Under the pieces are notes generated by a model, which had not been told where the DNA came from, searched no databases, and saw nothing but the letters and a program-made list of their open reading frames with translations. A program made the position numbers and the translations under genes. From contig NZ_CP104002.1 in NCBI RefSeq assembly GCF_029201565.1, positions 699,001-763,000 of the forward strand: 64,000 nucleotides of DNA, given 5' to 3'. Source of the stretch: Devosia sp. SD17-2. GTDB taxonomy: Bacteria > Pseudomonadota > Alphaproteobacteria > Rhizobiales > Devosiaceae. The stretch's first letter is position 1, and every line of letters starts with the position of its first letter. Shown here one piece after another: positions 51,143 to 60,139 of this stretch.

Positions 51143-51613
51143 ATGAACCGAGATAGTCGACTTTCCGGCGTGCTGCATGTGCTGCTTCACATGGCCCAAT
51201 TTGATGGACCCGTCACCTCTGAGACGCTGGCGCGGGCGATGGGCACCAATCCTGTCGTCGTGCGGCGGGTCATGGCGGGGCTGCGGGACGCCGGTTATGT
51301 GCGTTCCGAAAAGGGACATGGTGGCGGCTGGCGGCTGACTGCAGACCTGGCAAATATCACTTTGCTCGATATTTATCGGGCGCTCGGCAACCCTTCGCTG
51401 CTCGCGATCGGGCACCGTTCGGACAATCCCGACTGCGCCGTGGAGCGGGCGGTCAATGCTGTCCTCGAGGAGAGTTTTGAGGCTGCAGAAGCCCTGTTGC
51501 TGGCCCGTTTTGGCGAGGTTTCGCTGGCCGAACTCAATGCCAGATTTGCCCCCGAAAATGCGCTGTGGCGCGAGGGGTTTTTGCATGATCACGGGTCGGA
51601 GCCTTCCCGCTAA
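51143..51613 (+). CDS. Rrf2-family transcriptional regulator
   Basis: A 156-residue winged-helix regulator: [14 protein letters not shown] opening, recognition region [41 protein letters not shown] and the Rrf2-type GxGGG wing. Only one Cys (PDC, around residue 97) is present instead of the three that hold an Fe-S cluster in IscR/NsrR. It therefore resembles the YwnA-like, redox or ligand-sensing branch. Divergence from pirin suggests local control. ATG 51143 is chosen at the start of the conserved part. Confidence 0.88.
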   Translation: MNRDSRLSGVLHVLLHMAQFDGPVTSETLARAMGTNPVVVRRVMAGLRDAGYVRSEKGHGGGWRLTADLANITLLDIYRALGNPSLLAIGHRSDNPDCAVERAVNAVLEESFEAAEALLLARFGEVSLAELNARFAPENALWREGFLHDHGSEPSR

Positions 51614-51701
51614 GATATTGCTAACGAATGGTAAATTCAGGGAGTAGTAATAGTGAGCGATCTCCCAATAGCGATAATTAATTGGGTGTCACCAGCCATC
51701 A

Positions 51702-51716
51702 TTAACTGGCCTTTAA
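51702..51716. promoter_or_regulatory. Perfect CtrA-type box upstream of flagellin
   Basis: TTAA-CTGGCCT-TTAA matches the CtrA full-site consensus exactly and lies 79 bases before the flagellin ATG. No convincing flagellar sigma-28 promoter was seen nearby. Cell-cycle control of flagellin is inferred. Confidence 0.5.
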
Positions 51717-51794
51717 GAGGATCGGTCCAAATCTATCCATCGTGAAAGGGCTGCATGAAGCGGCCTCGAATTTTCCAGAAGGAAAGCACCACAC

Positions 51795-53855
51795 ATGGGT
51801 TCCGATATCTCTCTCTCGAAGGCCGTTCGCGCGAACCTTCTGAGCCTGCAGAACACCGCCGAAATGATGAACAAGACGCAGAACCGTCTTGCCACCGGCA
51901 ACAAGGTGAACTCTGCCCTGGACAACCCGTCCAACTTCTTCACTGCTTCCGCCCTCAACAGCCGCGCCGCCGACATGGGCAATCTGCTCGACTCGATGGC
52001 GTCGGGCATCAAGGTCATCGAAGCTGCCAATAACGGCATCACTGCGCTGACCAAGAACCTCGAGTCCATGCAGTCGACCCTGCGTCAGGCTCGTCAGGAC
52101 AAGTCGTTCCAGACCCAGTCGTTCGACGTTAGCGATCTGTCCAAGATCTCTCTCGCTGGCGGCCAGTTCGGCGACGAAGGTGTTGACATCAGCCTCGCAA
52201 CGGCAACCGTTCTTGGCGTCAAGTCGCAGCTCACCACCGAAGCCTCAACGGCTTATGTCGGTCCGGTCTCTACATCCGGCAGCGCCGATGGCGCAGGTGC
52301 CCGCACGCTGATCACTCGCACCGGCTTTGCCAATGGCGACAACATCACCATTGGCGGCGTCGATATCGCCTTGGCAACTGCCGACCTCGCGACTGACGCA
52401 GCTTTCGTCACCAAACTGCAGGGCGCACTCGACGCAAGCTCTATTGCTGGCCAGTACAACGTGTCGGCCGGTACCGGCGGCAATGCAGGCAAGATCATCG
52501 TTGAAACGGTGAACCCAAGCGCTCCTGCTGCAACCGTGGACGTCTCCGACGCAACTACCGTTGCCGTCAAGGGCGCTGCAGCGTTCAACTACTCCGACGT
52601 CCCAACCGCAATCACCGTTGGTGGCCGTGAAATCTCGACCGGCGCAACCGCCGACGACTTCGTCGCCGCTCTGCGTCTTGATGGCGAAGTCAATGGTTAC
52701 GAAGTCGATTACGACTCCGCAACCGGTGACATCAAGCTCGAGAACAAGGCATTTGGTGGCGCTGCTCCAGTTATCGCTGGCATCGACGCTGCCGACGTAA
52801 CCACAACTGCAGTGGTTGCTGGCGCCTACACGACCGAAGTCGCTGCTGCAAAGCACGAGTTCACCGTCTCCTATGACGGCAAGACTGCCGACATCTCCAT
52901 CGGCGGCGTTAAGGCCGGCGCAAACGCTCTCGACATCAAGAACTGGCAGGATGCGACCATCGAGACGGTCACTTCTCAGCTTGAAGCCGAAGGCATCACG
53001 GGCGTTGAAGCCAAGTTCGACGACGCTGGCAAGTTTACCCTCGTCGCCAAGACCGCAGAAGCCAAGACTTTGGCTGTCTCCGGCGATGACGCAGTGGCCC
53101 TGTTCGGCACCAACGGAGTGAACACCGGCCTCGCTGAAAAGAGCGAACTGAACTCCACCAAGACGGTCGACAAGTTCGTCGAACTGATCAACCGCGACCA
53201 CGCTGGCAAGGTTCGTGCTTCGAACGACAACGGCAAGCTGCGCATCGAGAACCTGTCCACCCAGGAACTCAACGTCGGTATCGATCTCAACGGCAATGAC
53301 GCAGTCGTCGGCGCCAAGATCGATGGCAACACCGTCCGTGCGAACCTGTCCAAGCAGTTCAACGAACTGCGCGACCAGCTCGACAAGCTTGCTGATGACT
53401 CGTCCTTCAACGGCATCAACCTGCTGCGTGGCGACAAGCTGAAGATCACCTTCAACGAGAGCGGCACGTCGTCCATCGACATCCAGGCCAAGGACAAGGA
53501 CGGCAATGTTCGCGGCATCAACGCTTCGAACCTGTCGATCGACACCCTGGTGGCTGAAGATCTCGATACCGACGAGAAGATCGACGCCTTCCTGGGTAAG
53601 CTGTCCTCGGCTTTGACCGAGCTGCGCTCGCAGGCTTCGTCCTTCGGTTCGAACCTGTCTTCGGTCGAGAACCGTCAGTCGTTCACCAAGAACATGATCA
53701 ACACGCTGGAAACCGGCGCGTCGAACCTGACCCTGGCCGACACCAACGAAGAAGCCGCAAACCTTCTGGCTCTCCAGACCCGTCAGCAGCTGTCGTCTTC
53801 GGCACTGTCCATGGCGTCGCAGCAGGACCAGGCTGTGCTGCAGCTCCTGCGTTAA
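51795..53855 (+). CDS. Flagellin with large central domain
   Basis: A 686-residue flagellin. The N-terminal D0/D1 region (1-110) has LSKAVRANLLSLQNTAEMMNKTQNRLATGNKVNSALDNPSNFF split across 7-50, and the C-terminal D1/D0 region (about 600-686) ends QQDQAVLQLLR. Between them is a central region of nearly 500 residues rich in Ala, Thr, Val, Asp and Gly (Flagellin_IN-like stretches such as ITVGGREISTGATADDFV). That part forms the outer surface of the filament. It has an AAGGAAAG ribosome site. No other flagellar gene lies in the window. Codons are strongly biased, as in highly expressed genes. Confidence 0.93.
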   Translation: MGSDISLSKAVRANLLSLQNTAEMMNKTQNRLATGNKVNSALDNPSNFFTASALNSRAADMGNLLDSMASGIKVIEAANNGITALTKNLESMQSTLRQARQDKSFQTQSFDVSDLSKISLAGGQFGDEGVDISLATATVLGVKSQLTTEASTAYVGPVSTSGSADGAGARTLITRTGFANGDNITIGGVDIALATADLATDAAFVTKLQGALDASSIAGQYNVSAGTGGNAGKIIVETVNPSAPAATVDVSDATTVAVKGAAAFNYSDVPTAITVGGREISTGATADDFVAALRLDGEVNGYEVDYDSATGDIKLENKAFGGAAPVIAGIDAADVTTTAVVAGAYTTEVAAAKHEFTVSYDGKTADISIGGVKAGANALDIKNWQDATIETVTSQLEAEGITGVEAKFDDAGKFTLVAKTAEAKTLAVSGDDAVALFGTNGVNTGLAEKSELNSTKTVDKFVELINRDHAGKVRASNDNGKLRIENLSTQELNVGIDLNGNDAVVGAKIDGNTVRANLSKQFNELRDQLDKLADDSSFNGINLLRGDKLKITFNESGTSSIDIQAKDKDGNVRGINASNLSIDTLVAEDLDTDEKIDAFLGKLSSALTELRSQASSFGSNLSSVENRQSFTKNMINTLETGASNLTLADTNEEAANLLALQTRQQLSSSALSMASQQDQAVLQLLR

Positions 53856-53869
53856 TCGCAAGACATCAC

Positions 53870-53934
53870 GAAGGCGGCCAAACCGCCTTCGGCATCTTTC
53901 CCGCAAGGGACGGCAAGGGGCTTCGGTCCCCTTT
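53870..53934 (+). terminator. Double hairpin terminator after flagellin
   Basis: GAAGGCGG-CCAAA-CCGCCTTC (53870-53890) is a perfect 8-bp stem without a T-run. A second hairpin AAGGGG-CTTCGGT-CCCCTT (53915-53933) leads into TTTTCGTTT. The second is the likely stop. Confidence 0.75.
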
Positions 53935-54020
53935 TCGTTTGTCTGAATACTGAGCGATCACCGTGCCTTAACCCCTTCGTGGCAGGGTCTCGTCCATTCC
54001 ATTGCAGGACGCACCAACCG

Positions 54021-55523
54021 ATGATCTCGCACAAATCCCTTTCGCGCCGGCACTTTCTGGCCGGGAGTACGGCGGTCGCGGGCATGGCCGCGCTAGGCCC
54101 CAGCTGGGCCGGGGACGCGCTCGCCGACACGGCCGAGGCCTCATCCGGGTCCGACCGCTGGGAGGTGCTGCGCCGCCTGACCGGGGACCGGCTCGTTCGT
54201 CCTGGCGACGTCGGGTACGAAAAGGCAGCACTGCCCAACAACCTCCATTTCCGCGACGTGCGTCCGCAGGGCGTTGCCTATTGCAGCACGCCGCAGATGG
54301 TGGCCGATGTGCTCAACTGGGCCCGCGACGAGGATATTCCCTTTGCCATCCGCGGTGGCGGCCATTCCTATTCGGGATACTCGCTGAGCCATGACCTCGT
54401 CATCGACATGCGCGAGATGCGTGCGATCTCGCACGATGCAACAACAGGGCAGGTGCGGGTGGAAGCCGGCGCGCTCAACGGGCAGCTCTATTCGGCGCTG
54501 AACAAGGCCGGACGGATGATCACCCATGGTCGCTGTCCGAGTGTTGGCGCGGCGGGCTATCTGCTCGGGGGCGGCATCGGCTTCAATATGCGGCGTCTCG
54601 GCATGGCCTCCGATGCTTTGAAAAACTCCGAGATTGTCACTGCAGACGGAAAGCTGCGCCGGCTCTCGGCCGACGAAAACGCCGATCTCTTCTGGGCCAC
54701 GCGCGGCGGGGCAGGGGGCAATTACGGCGTCAGTACCGCCTTCACGCTCAACACTGTCCCAATGGACGAGAGGCTGACCGTTTTCCGCGTGGTGTGGCGG
54801 GAGAAAACGCTTGAGGTCGCTCGTGCGCTGTTTGCGGCGGTCGACGCCGCGCCGGTGGAATTGGGGACGCGCATTGCGCTCGGCGGGGTGACGCCGCAAC
54901 TGGGCGCGCGCGGTCGTCAGGTGCCGGTGACACTGCTGGGACAATATGCCGGCAGCAGGGAGGAACTCCTCGAGATCCTCGCGCCGGTTGTTGCCATCGC
55001 TTCTCCCGAGTTTATCGACGTGCAGGAAAAGACATATTGGTCGGGTCAGACTTTCCTTTCCGAGCCGGGTGAGCCCGCCTTTTTCCGCGAGCGTTCATCG
55101 TTCATCACGACGCCGGCAGACGCCGACCATCTGGGCGAGGCCTTTGAAAAGCTCCAGCACTGGTCGGGCACCGGAGCGGAAGGCAATTATTTCTTCTTCC
55201 AGACCGGCGGACGCATCAACGAGCTGGCGCCGGAGGACACGGCCTTCGTGCATCGGGATAGCCGTTTCCTGTCGGTGGTCGGCATCAGCTGGAGCGAGGA
55301 CGATCTGGCCCTGCCGGAGCGCTTGCGGGCCGCGCGGGACTGGCAGGACGATTTCTATGGCTTCATGTCGGCACGGGGCGGCAAGGGCGCTTTCCAGAAT
55401 TTCCCGGACGCGTCGTTGGTCGACTGGCGCGAGCGCTATTATGGCGCCAATCTGGACAAGCTGATGCAGGTCAAGGCGAAGTACGATCCCAACAATCTCT
55501 TCCGCCACGGCCAGTCGCTCTGA
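54021..55523 (+). CDS. Tat-exported berberine-bridge-type FAD oxidoreductase
   Basis: A 500-residue secreted flavoprotein. The twin-arginine signal is SRRHFLAGSTAVAGMAALG (about 7-25). The FAD_binding_4 domain has GGGHSYSGYS, whose His fits the 8-alpha-methyl linkage, and GRCPSVGAAGYLLGGGIGF, whose Cys fits the 6-position linkage. The flavin may therefore be bicovalently bound as in berberine-bridge enzymes and sugar oxidases. The C-terminal BBE segment YDPNNLFRHGQSL is present. Substrate is unknown; sugars or alcohols are likely. ATG 54021 is set by the signal peptide. It stands alone between terminators. Confidence 0.9.
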   Translation: MISHKSLSRRHFLAGSTAVAGMAALGPSWAGDALADTAEASSGSDRWEVLRRLTGDRLVRPGDVGYEKAALPNNLHFRDVRPQGVAYCSTPQMVADVLNWARDEDIPFAIRGGGHSYSGYSLSHDLVIDMREMRAISHDATTGQVRVEAGALNGQLYSALNKAGRMITHGRCPSVGAAGYLLGGGIGFNMRRLGMASDALKNSEIVTADGKLRRLSADENADLFWATRGGAGGNYGVSTAFTLNTVPMDERLTVFRVVWREKTLEVARALFAAVDAAPVELGTRIALGGVTPQLGARGRQVPVTLLGQYAGSREELLEILAPVVAIASPEFIDVQEKTYWSGQTFLSEPGEPAFFRERSSFITTPADADHLGEAFEKLQHWSGTGAEGNYFFFQTGGRINELAPEDTAFVHRDSRFLSVVGISWSEDDLALPERLRAARDWQDDFYGFMSARGGKGAFQNFPDASLVDWRERYYGANLDKLMQVKAKYDPNNLFRHGQSL

Positions 55524-55535
55524 AACGGAAAAAGC

Positions 55536-55559
55536 AAGGGGCGCTCGCGGCGCCCCTTT
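55536..55559 (+). terminator. Terminator after berberine-bridge-type gene
   Basis: AAGGGGCGC-TCGCG-GCGCCCCTT followed by TATCG: a perfect 9-bp stem with a short T end. It lies between two convergent genes and may serve both. Confidence 0.75.
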
Positions 55560-55568
55560 ATCGTTCGA

Positions 55569-56498
55569 TCAGTAAACCTGCGTTCGCGGAACCGGCCGCG
55601 AATAGGGTTTCAGGTCGTCCGGGATGATCGGGTTGAATTCGGGGTCGAAGCGGAAGGGCGCCGCGTCTTCCCAATGGGTCACCTGCGGACCACCCAGCCC
55701 GCGGAAAAAGATCAGCGCGCCGGTCGGCGAGCCATAGGGGCCGTGCTTTGCCATCGGCGGCCGGATGCAATAGGCGCCTGCCTGCATGATACCGAACTCG
55801 CCTGCCAGCTCCCCGGAGAGCAGGAAGAATTCCTGTGAGATCGGGTGGCGTTCGGCCTGGCTGCCGCGCCGGAAGGCCATGGTGGCGGTAAGATAGGTGG
55901 TTTCGCCGCTGAACGGGTCCTCGCGCAGGACGCGCATCCGGGCGCCTTCCTTCATGCTGCCAAGATTGAACTTGTCGAAATCGCCGTCCCAGACGCCATT
56001 GTTGAGATCGCGCTTGGGCGTGCTGCGCTGCTCAATGGCTTCTGGCGTCAGCCGTGCGGCATCCTGCAGGGGCGAGGTAAAGATGAGGGCGATGACGCCG
56101 CTGGCGCCGGTGGTGATCCGAGGGGTGCGGCCGGCAGGCACGAAGCCGAAGTGATAGCGGTCATAGCGCTCGTCATCGACACTCAGCGCGCCTTCGATGA
56201 CCAGAAATTCCAGATCGCGGCCCGGTTCGATCGTGATCTCGGCTATTCCGTCAAAGTGTACCAGCGCGCTCAGCTCCCCGGTTTCCGGGTCATGGCTGAG
56301 CCGCTTGAGTTTTCCGGTTTCCGACAGGCCCCACTGGCTGGCGTTGTGCCAAGGCAGGTTCTGCGTCTGGATGAAATCGATGTGGTCGCGAATGGTCGGA
56401 TCCTCCTCTTCCTTGTCGCCAACACTGCGGTGATGGCGAATGTTAGTCAAGTTAACTGTTGACAGTTGTGATGTACGGTCTAACCTTGATGTGTTCAT
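55569..56498 (-). CDS. Cupin-domain protein (DUF4437-like)
   Basis: A 309-residue protein with two cupin-like halves: residues about 45-150 (GKLKRLSHDPETGELSALVHF, LEFLVIEGALSVDDERYDRYHFGFVPAG) and about 190-300 (MKEGARMRVLREDPFSGETTYLTATMAF, QEFFLLSGELAGEFG, GAYCIRPPMAKHGPYGS). It is probably a cytosolic sugar- or metal-binding cupin. The enzymatic role is unknown. The start is uncertain: ATG 56498 has no visible ribosome site and no better in-frame ATG exists, so translation may begin at a TTG somewhat downstream. Confidence 0.78.
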   Translation of the reverse strand: MNTSRLDRTSQLSTVNLTNIRHHRSVGDKEEEDPTIRDHIDFIQTQNLPWHNASQWGLSETGKLKRLSHDPETGELSALVHFDGIAEITIEPGRDLEFLVIEGALSVDDERYDRYHFGFVPAGRTPRITTGASGVIALIFTSPLQDAARLTPEAIEQRSTPKRDLNNGVWDGDFDKFNLGSMKEGARMRVLREDPFSGETTYLTATMAFRRGSQAERHPISQEFFLLSGELAGEFGIMQAGAYCIRPPMAKHGPYGSPTGALIFFRGLGGPQVTHWEDAAPFRFDPEFNPIIPDDLKPYSRPVPRTQVY

Positions 56499-56605
56499 GA
56501 TGAGAGGGGTCTGCGCGCATAACGTTGGACAGACAGAGGCTGCCAACATGTTGCAAACGCGTGGAAAAATTGTCGCGTCGATGAACTAATCGGAGGAGGT
56601 TCCCA

Positions 56606-58099
56606 ATGTATTCGCGCAACTTCAAGCGTATCGCGCCCATCGCCCTTGCCAGCCTGATGGCCGGCCTGCTGCCGGCAGTGGCGGCCCCTGAAACCATTTC
56701 CATTGCGTTGCCGGGGGACGTGCCGGGCCTTGATCCGAGCAAGGACAGCTCGCCGATCGGCTTCAACTATCGCCTCAATGTCTTTGACCAGCTGACAGAA
56801 TTGCAGCGCGACGGCGAAATGGTGCCCCGCCTGGCCGAAAGCTGGAGCTTTTCCGAAGATCTGACGGAATGGACGTTCAAGCTCCGCCAGGATGTGAAAT
56901 TCCACAACGGCGCGCCGTTCGCTGCCAAGGACGTTGTGTTTACTGTCAACAAAATCCTGGCGGATGAGAAGACACCGGTCCGCACGTATGTTGCGCTAGT
57001 CAAATCGGTTGAGGCTGTCGACGAGTACACGGTCAAGTTCGTGCTAACCCAGCCTTATTCCATTTTCCACCGACAGATCAGCTATGTCAGCCTGATGTCG
57101 GAAGACTACTACAATGAGGTGGGTGACGCCGGTTATGCCAGCGCGCCGGTTGGTACCGGGCCTTATCGCGTGGCCGAATGGATTGCGGACGACAAGCTCG
57201 AGCTGCAGGCGTTCGAGGACTACTGGCGCGGCGCCCCCGAAATCAAGACCGCGCTGTTCCGGCCGATGCCGTCGGAAGCCAGCCGTGGTGTTGCGCTGAT
57301 GTCGGGCGAGATCGACCTCGTCCCCACGCTGTCGCCGGCCTTGATCAACCAGTTGCAGAGCGCATCGGGCATTACCGTCGAAACCGCTCCGAGCTTCCGC
57401 ACCGTGTTCATGGGCTTTAACGTCCAGGATACGCCGCTGGCCGATCCGCTGCTGCGCGAGGCCGTCGACAAGGCCATCGATCGCAAGGCCATCACCGAGC
57501 GGCTGCTGCGCGGGCTCGGCGAGCCGGCCGGGATCATGGTGCCGCCGAACAATATCGGTTTTGATGCGAGCCTTCTGCCGGTCGAGCATGACCTCGAGGC
57601 CGCCAAGGCGCTCGTTGCTCAGTCATCCTATGCCGGCGAAACGATTTCGATCGAATATCCGAGCAACAACATCACCATGGCCAACGAGGTGGTGCAGGCA
57701 ATTTCCGGCTATCTCGGCGAGGCGGGAATCGCCACTGAAATCAAGCCGATGGAATTCACGGCCTTCTTCCCGCTGTGGGTGCAGACCAAGCTCGAAGACG
57801 CCTATTTCTTCGCCTTCGGCTCGTCCCAGTACCATGCGGAATCGGCGCTAGTGGCCATGTATGAAGAGGGATCGCGCGCCTATGCGTTCAATCCCGAAAT
57901 CGACGCCATCGTTGATGAGCAGCGTACAGTGACCGACGAGGCCAGGAAGGCCGAGCTTCTGTCGCGCGCCTTCACACTCTCCAATCAGGATCGCTACCAG
58001 ATCCCGGTCTATCATGAGTGGCAGGCCTATGGTGTGCGCGAGGGCATCGAGTACGAAGCCTGGCCGGATGGTTTCGTGCGCCTCTACGACTTCCCCTGA
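56606..58099 (+). CDS. Peptide/nickel-type ABC transporter substrate-binding protein (family 5), orphan
   Basis: A 497-residue periplasmic binding protein. The signal peptide is residues 1-27 (IAPIALASLMAGLLPAVAAP). The SBP_bac_5 domain has LDPSKDSSPIGFNYRLNVFDQL, WTFKLRQDVKFHNGAPFAAKDVVF and GTGPYRVAEW. The family imports di/oligopeptides, opines, glutathione or sugars; the ligand is unknown. There is a strong CGGAGGAGG ribosome site. No permease or ATPase genes follow, so it must use a transporter encoded elsewhere or act alone. Confidence 0.9.
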   Translation: MYSRNFKRIAPIALASLMAGLLPAVAAPETISIALPGDVPGLDPSKDSSPIGFNYRLNVFDQLTELQRDGEMVPRLAESWSFSEDLTEWTFKLRQDVKFHNGAPFAAKDVVFTVNKILADEKTPVRTYVALVKSVEAVDEYTVKFVLTQPYSIFHRQISYVSLMSEDYYNEVGDAGYASAPVGTGPYRVAEWIADDKLELQAFEDYWRGAPEIKTALFRPMPSEASRGVALMSGEIDLVPTLSPALINQLQSASGITVETAPSFRTVFMGFNVQDTPLADPLLREAVDKAIDRKAITERLLRGLGEPAGIMVPPNNIGFDASLLPVEHDLEAAKALVAQSSYAGETISIEYPSNNITMANEVVQAISGYLGEAGIATEIKPMEFTAFFPLWVQTKLEDAYFFAFGSSQYHAESALVAMYEEGSRAYAFNPEIDAIVDEQRTVTDEARKAELLSRAFTLSNQDRYQIPVYHEWQAYGVREGIEYEAWPDGFVRLYDFP

Positions 58100-58107
58100 C
58101 CCCGCCT

Positions 58108-58182
58108 GACAGTGCTCCCAACCCCGCATCCGTGCCCGGAGGCGGCGTTGGGCCTGACTTCATCTGGGACAGTGCTCCCAGA
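58108..58182. repeat. 13-bp direct repeat with embedded inverted repeat
   Basis: GACAGTGCTCCCA occurs at 58108-58120 and again at 58168-58180, 60 bases apart, in the 228-base gap after the binding-protein gene. The second copy lies inside the inverted repeat TCTGGGA-CAGTGC-TCCCAGA (58163-58182). No gene is visible in this gap. It may be a remnant of a small insertion, a mosaic repeat, or paired protein-binding sites for the next gene. Confidence 0.55.
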
Positions 58183-58327
58183 ACCGGACGGCCTTGCCCC
58201 CCAGGCTCAAGATCCGGAGCCCTGCGTCGTTGGCCGCCTTTGTGGGCTGCCAGCGACCCCTTGATGCCCGGCTCCCAAGACCTGATAGTGTGAGCGATAG
58301 CGCCAAAAAGGTCGGGAGGACCGCGCC

Positions 58328-59182
58328 ATGATCACCAGCACCAAGCGCGTCCGCAGTAGCCAGGGCAGCATTTTCACCGAAGCGGCCGGCGAGGGGGACA
58401 AGGGAACAATTCTCCTCGTCATGGGTGCCACGGCTTCGATGGTCTGGTGGCCGGATAGCCTCATCGAGGCCCTGGTGGCTGGCGGCTATCGCACCATTCG
58501 CTTCGACCATCGCGACACGGGCGCTTCCAGCGTTTTAGCGCCGGGCGAAGTGAACTATGACCTCGCCGAGCTCAGAGACGACCTCTTCGCTATTCTCGAC
58601 GCCTATGACGTTGAAGCCGCCCATGTGGTCGGCTTGTCGCTTGGCGGCTATGTCGCGCAGATCCTGGCGCTGACCCACCCAGCCAGGGTGAAAACCCTCA
58701 CCCTCATCGCCTCGGAACCGCTGGGCGTGCCATACGAAGGCGAAGGATTGCCTCCGGGCTTCATGGAGCATTTTGGCGCCATGGCCAGCCTCGACTGGGC
58801 AGACGCTGACGCGGTGACGGGTTTCATGATGGGCATTGCCCGGCTCAGCGCCGGTAGGCGGCACGATTTCGACGATGTCGCGGTCGAGCGACGGATCCGC
58901 ACCGAAATTGCGCGGACCGAGAATATCCAGAGCGCCTTCAATCATTCGATGATCGCCGGTTCCCTGCCGACGGGTGCCAGCGCAGCTGAGATTACCCAGC
59001 CGGTGCTGCTCATCCACGGGGGGGCCGATCCAATCATTTCAGCCAATGCCGCTCGCACGTCCAAGGCCATCATCCCCTCTTCCGAACTGCTGATCCTTCC
59101 CGATCTTGGGCATGAATTGGTCGACGCCGACATGGCCCTATTTGCCTCGGCCATCATCACCCATTGCGGAAAAGGGGCCTGA
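58328..59182 (+). CDS. Alpha/beta hydrolase
   Basis: A 284-residue alpha/beta-fold hydrolase. The nucleophile elbow is GLSLGG (Ser about 103), the acid is probably in LIHGGADPIIS, and the catalytic His is in LPDLGHELVD. RTIRFDHRDTGASS is the typical strand-loop before the elbow. It resembles esterases or hydrolases of the TAP/aclacinomycin methylesterase-like group; the substrate is unknown. GGAGGACC precedes the ATG. Confidence 0.87.
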   Translation: MITSTKRVRSSQGSIFTEAAGEGDKGTILLVMGATASMVWWPDSLIEALVAGGYRTIRFDHRDTGASSVLAPGEVNYDLAELRDDLFAILDAYDVEAAHVVGLSLGGYVAQILALTHPARVKTLTLIASEPLGVPYEGEGLPPGFMEHFGAMASLDWADADAVTGFMMGIARLSAGRRHDFDDVAVERRIRTEIARTENIQSAFNHSMIAGSLPTGASAAEITQPVLLIHGGADPIISANAARTSKAIIPSSELLILPDLGHELVDADMALFASAIITHCGKGA

Positions 59183-59238
59183 CCGCTGCCCCCCGCGCAG
59201 CGTGATGGGGCTAAACCGTTCAGGTGGGGCGAATAATC

Positions 59239-59254
59239 TTCAGCGCACGCTGAA
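59239..59254. promoter_or_regulatory. Inverted repeat upstream of TspO-like gene
   Basis: TTCAGCG-CA-CGCTGAA is a perfect 7-bp inverted repeat about 48 bases before the start of the TspO-like gene. It is a candidate operator; no regulator gene is adjacent. Confidence 0.4.
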
Positions 59255-59302
59255 CTTTCAATGATATGTGGAGTTAAGGCCTAGTCCATAGGAGCGTCCT
59301 TC

Positions 59303-60091
59303 ATGAGAACCGCCGAGCTGCCGGTAAAGATCCTCGTTACCGTGACCTACATCATCATGGTCGTGACCAATTATCTGGCGAATGCCTTGCCACTGAATGG
59401 TCGCGAGACTGGTGAAATCTCAGATGCCTATGAGAACCTCTTTGCCCCAGCGGGAATTACCTTTTCGATCTGGGGCGTGATCTACCTGCTGCTTGCGATC
59501 CACATCCTCTATCAGTGGGGGGTGTTCCACCGGGATGGCGTTGGCAATGGCGCGCTGCTGAGCAAGATCGGCGTGCTGTTTTCCGTGTCGTCGCTGGCCA
59601 ATACCGCATGGGTGTTCGCCTGGCACTATGACCAGATCCTGCTCTCCACCCTTCTTATCGCGTCCATCCTCGCGATCCTTGCCACCATCGTGGTGACCCT
59701 GCGCAACCATGCGCTGACCGACCGCGAATACTGGTTGGTCCGGGTGCCCTTCAGCGTCTATTTCGGCTGGATCACCGTCGCCACAGTAGCCAACATCACC
59801 GTGTTTCTGGTCAGTATCGGCTGGGATGGTTTTGGGATTTCCATCGATGTTTGGGCGATGATCATAATCGCAGTTGCGGCGCTGATCGGTACGCTGGTGA
59901 TGCTGCGCAATCACGACTACGCCTATGGCGTGGTGCTGCTCTGGGCCTTCACCGGCATTCTGATCAAGCACACATCGGCTGACGGCTTTGCCGGAAACTA
60001 CCCGATGGTGATCACGACAGTTATCGCCTGTCTTGTGGCGTTCGTTATCGCCGAGATCGTGCTCTGGCGGCGGCGGAACGCCGTGGTCTGA
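59303..60091 (+). CDS. TspO/MBR-like tryptophan-rich membrane protein (long form)
   Basis: A 262-residue membrane protein with about seven hydrophobic segments. The block FAPAGITFSIWGVIYLLLAIHILYQWG and the later NTAWVFAWHYDQI and TVATVANITVFL are typical of the longer TspO-related tryptophan-rich sensory proteins. TspO proteins bind porphyrins and respond to light or stress. Function of the long form is not established. It is a single gene, ended by a strong hairpin. Confidence 0.78.
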   Translation: MRTAELPVKILVTVTYIIMVVTNYLANALPLNGRETGEISDAYENLFAPAGITFSIWGVIYLLLAIHILYQWGVFHRDGVGNGALLSKIGVLFSVSSLANTAWVFAWHYDQILLSTLLIASILAILATIVVTLRNHALTDREYWLVRVPFSVYFGWITVATVANITVFLVSIGWDGFGISIDVWAMIIIAVAALIGTLVMLRNHDYAYGVVLLWAFTGILIKHTSADGFAGNYPMVITTVIACLVAFVIAEIVLWRRRNAVV

Positions 60092-60100
60092 TTACATGTG

Positions 60101-60129
60101 GCGACGGCTCGCTAGAGGCGAGCCGTCGC
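60101..60129. terminator. Strong hairpin between TspO-like gene and bioY
   Basis: GCGACGGCTCGC-TAGAG-GCGAGCCGTCGC is a perfect 12-bp stem between convergent stops. There is no long T-run, so termination may be imperfect or work together with Rho. Confidence 0.65.
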
Positions 60130-60139
60130 GCCATCATTT

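Noticed and set aside
51655..51685. Possible sigma-28 flagellar promoter (GCGATAAT at 51671)
   Set aside because: The minus-10-like part is fair, but no TAAA-type minus-35 lies at the right distance.
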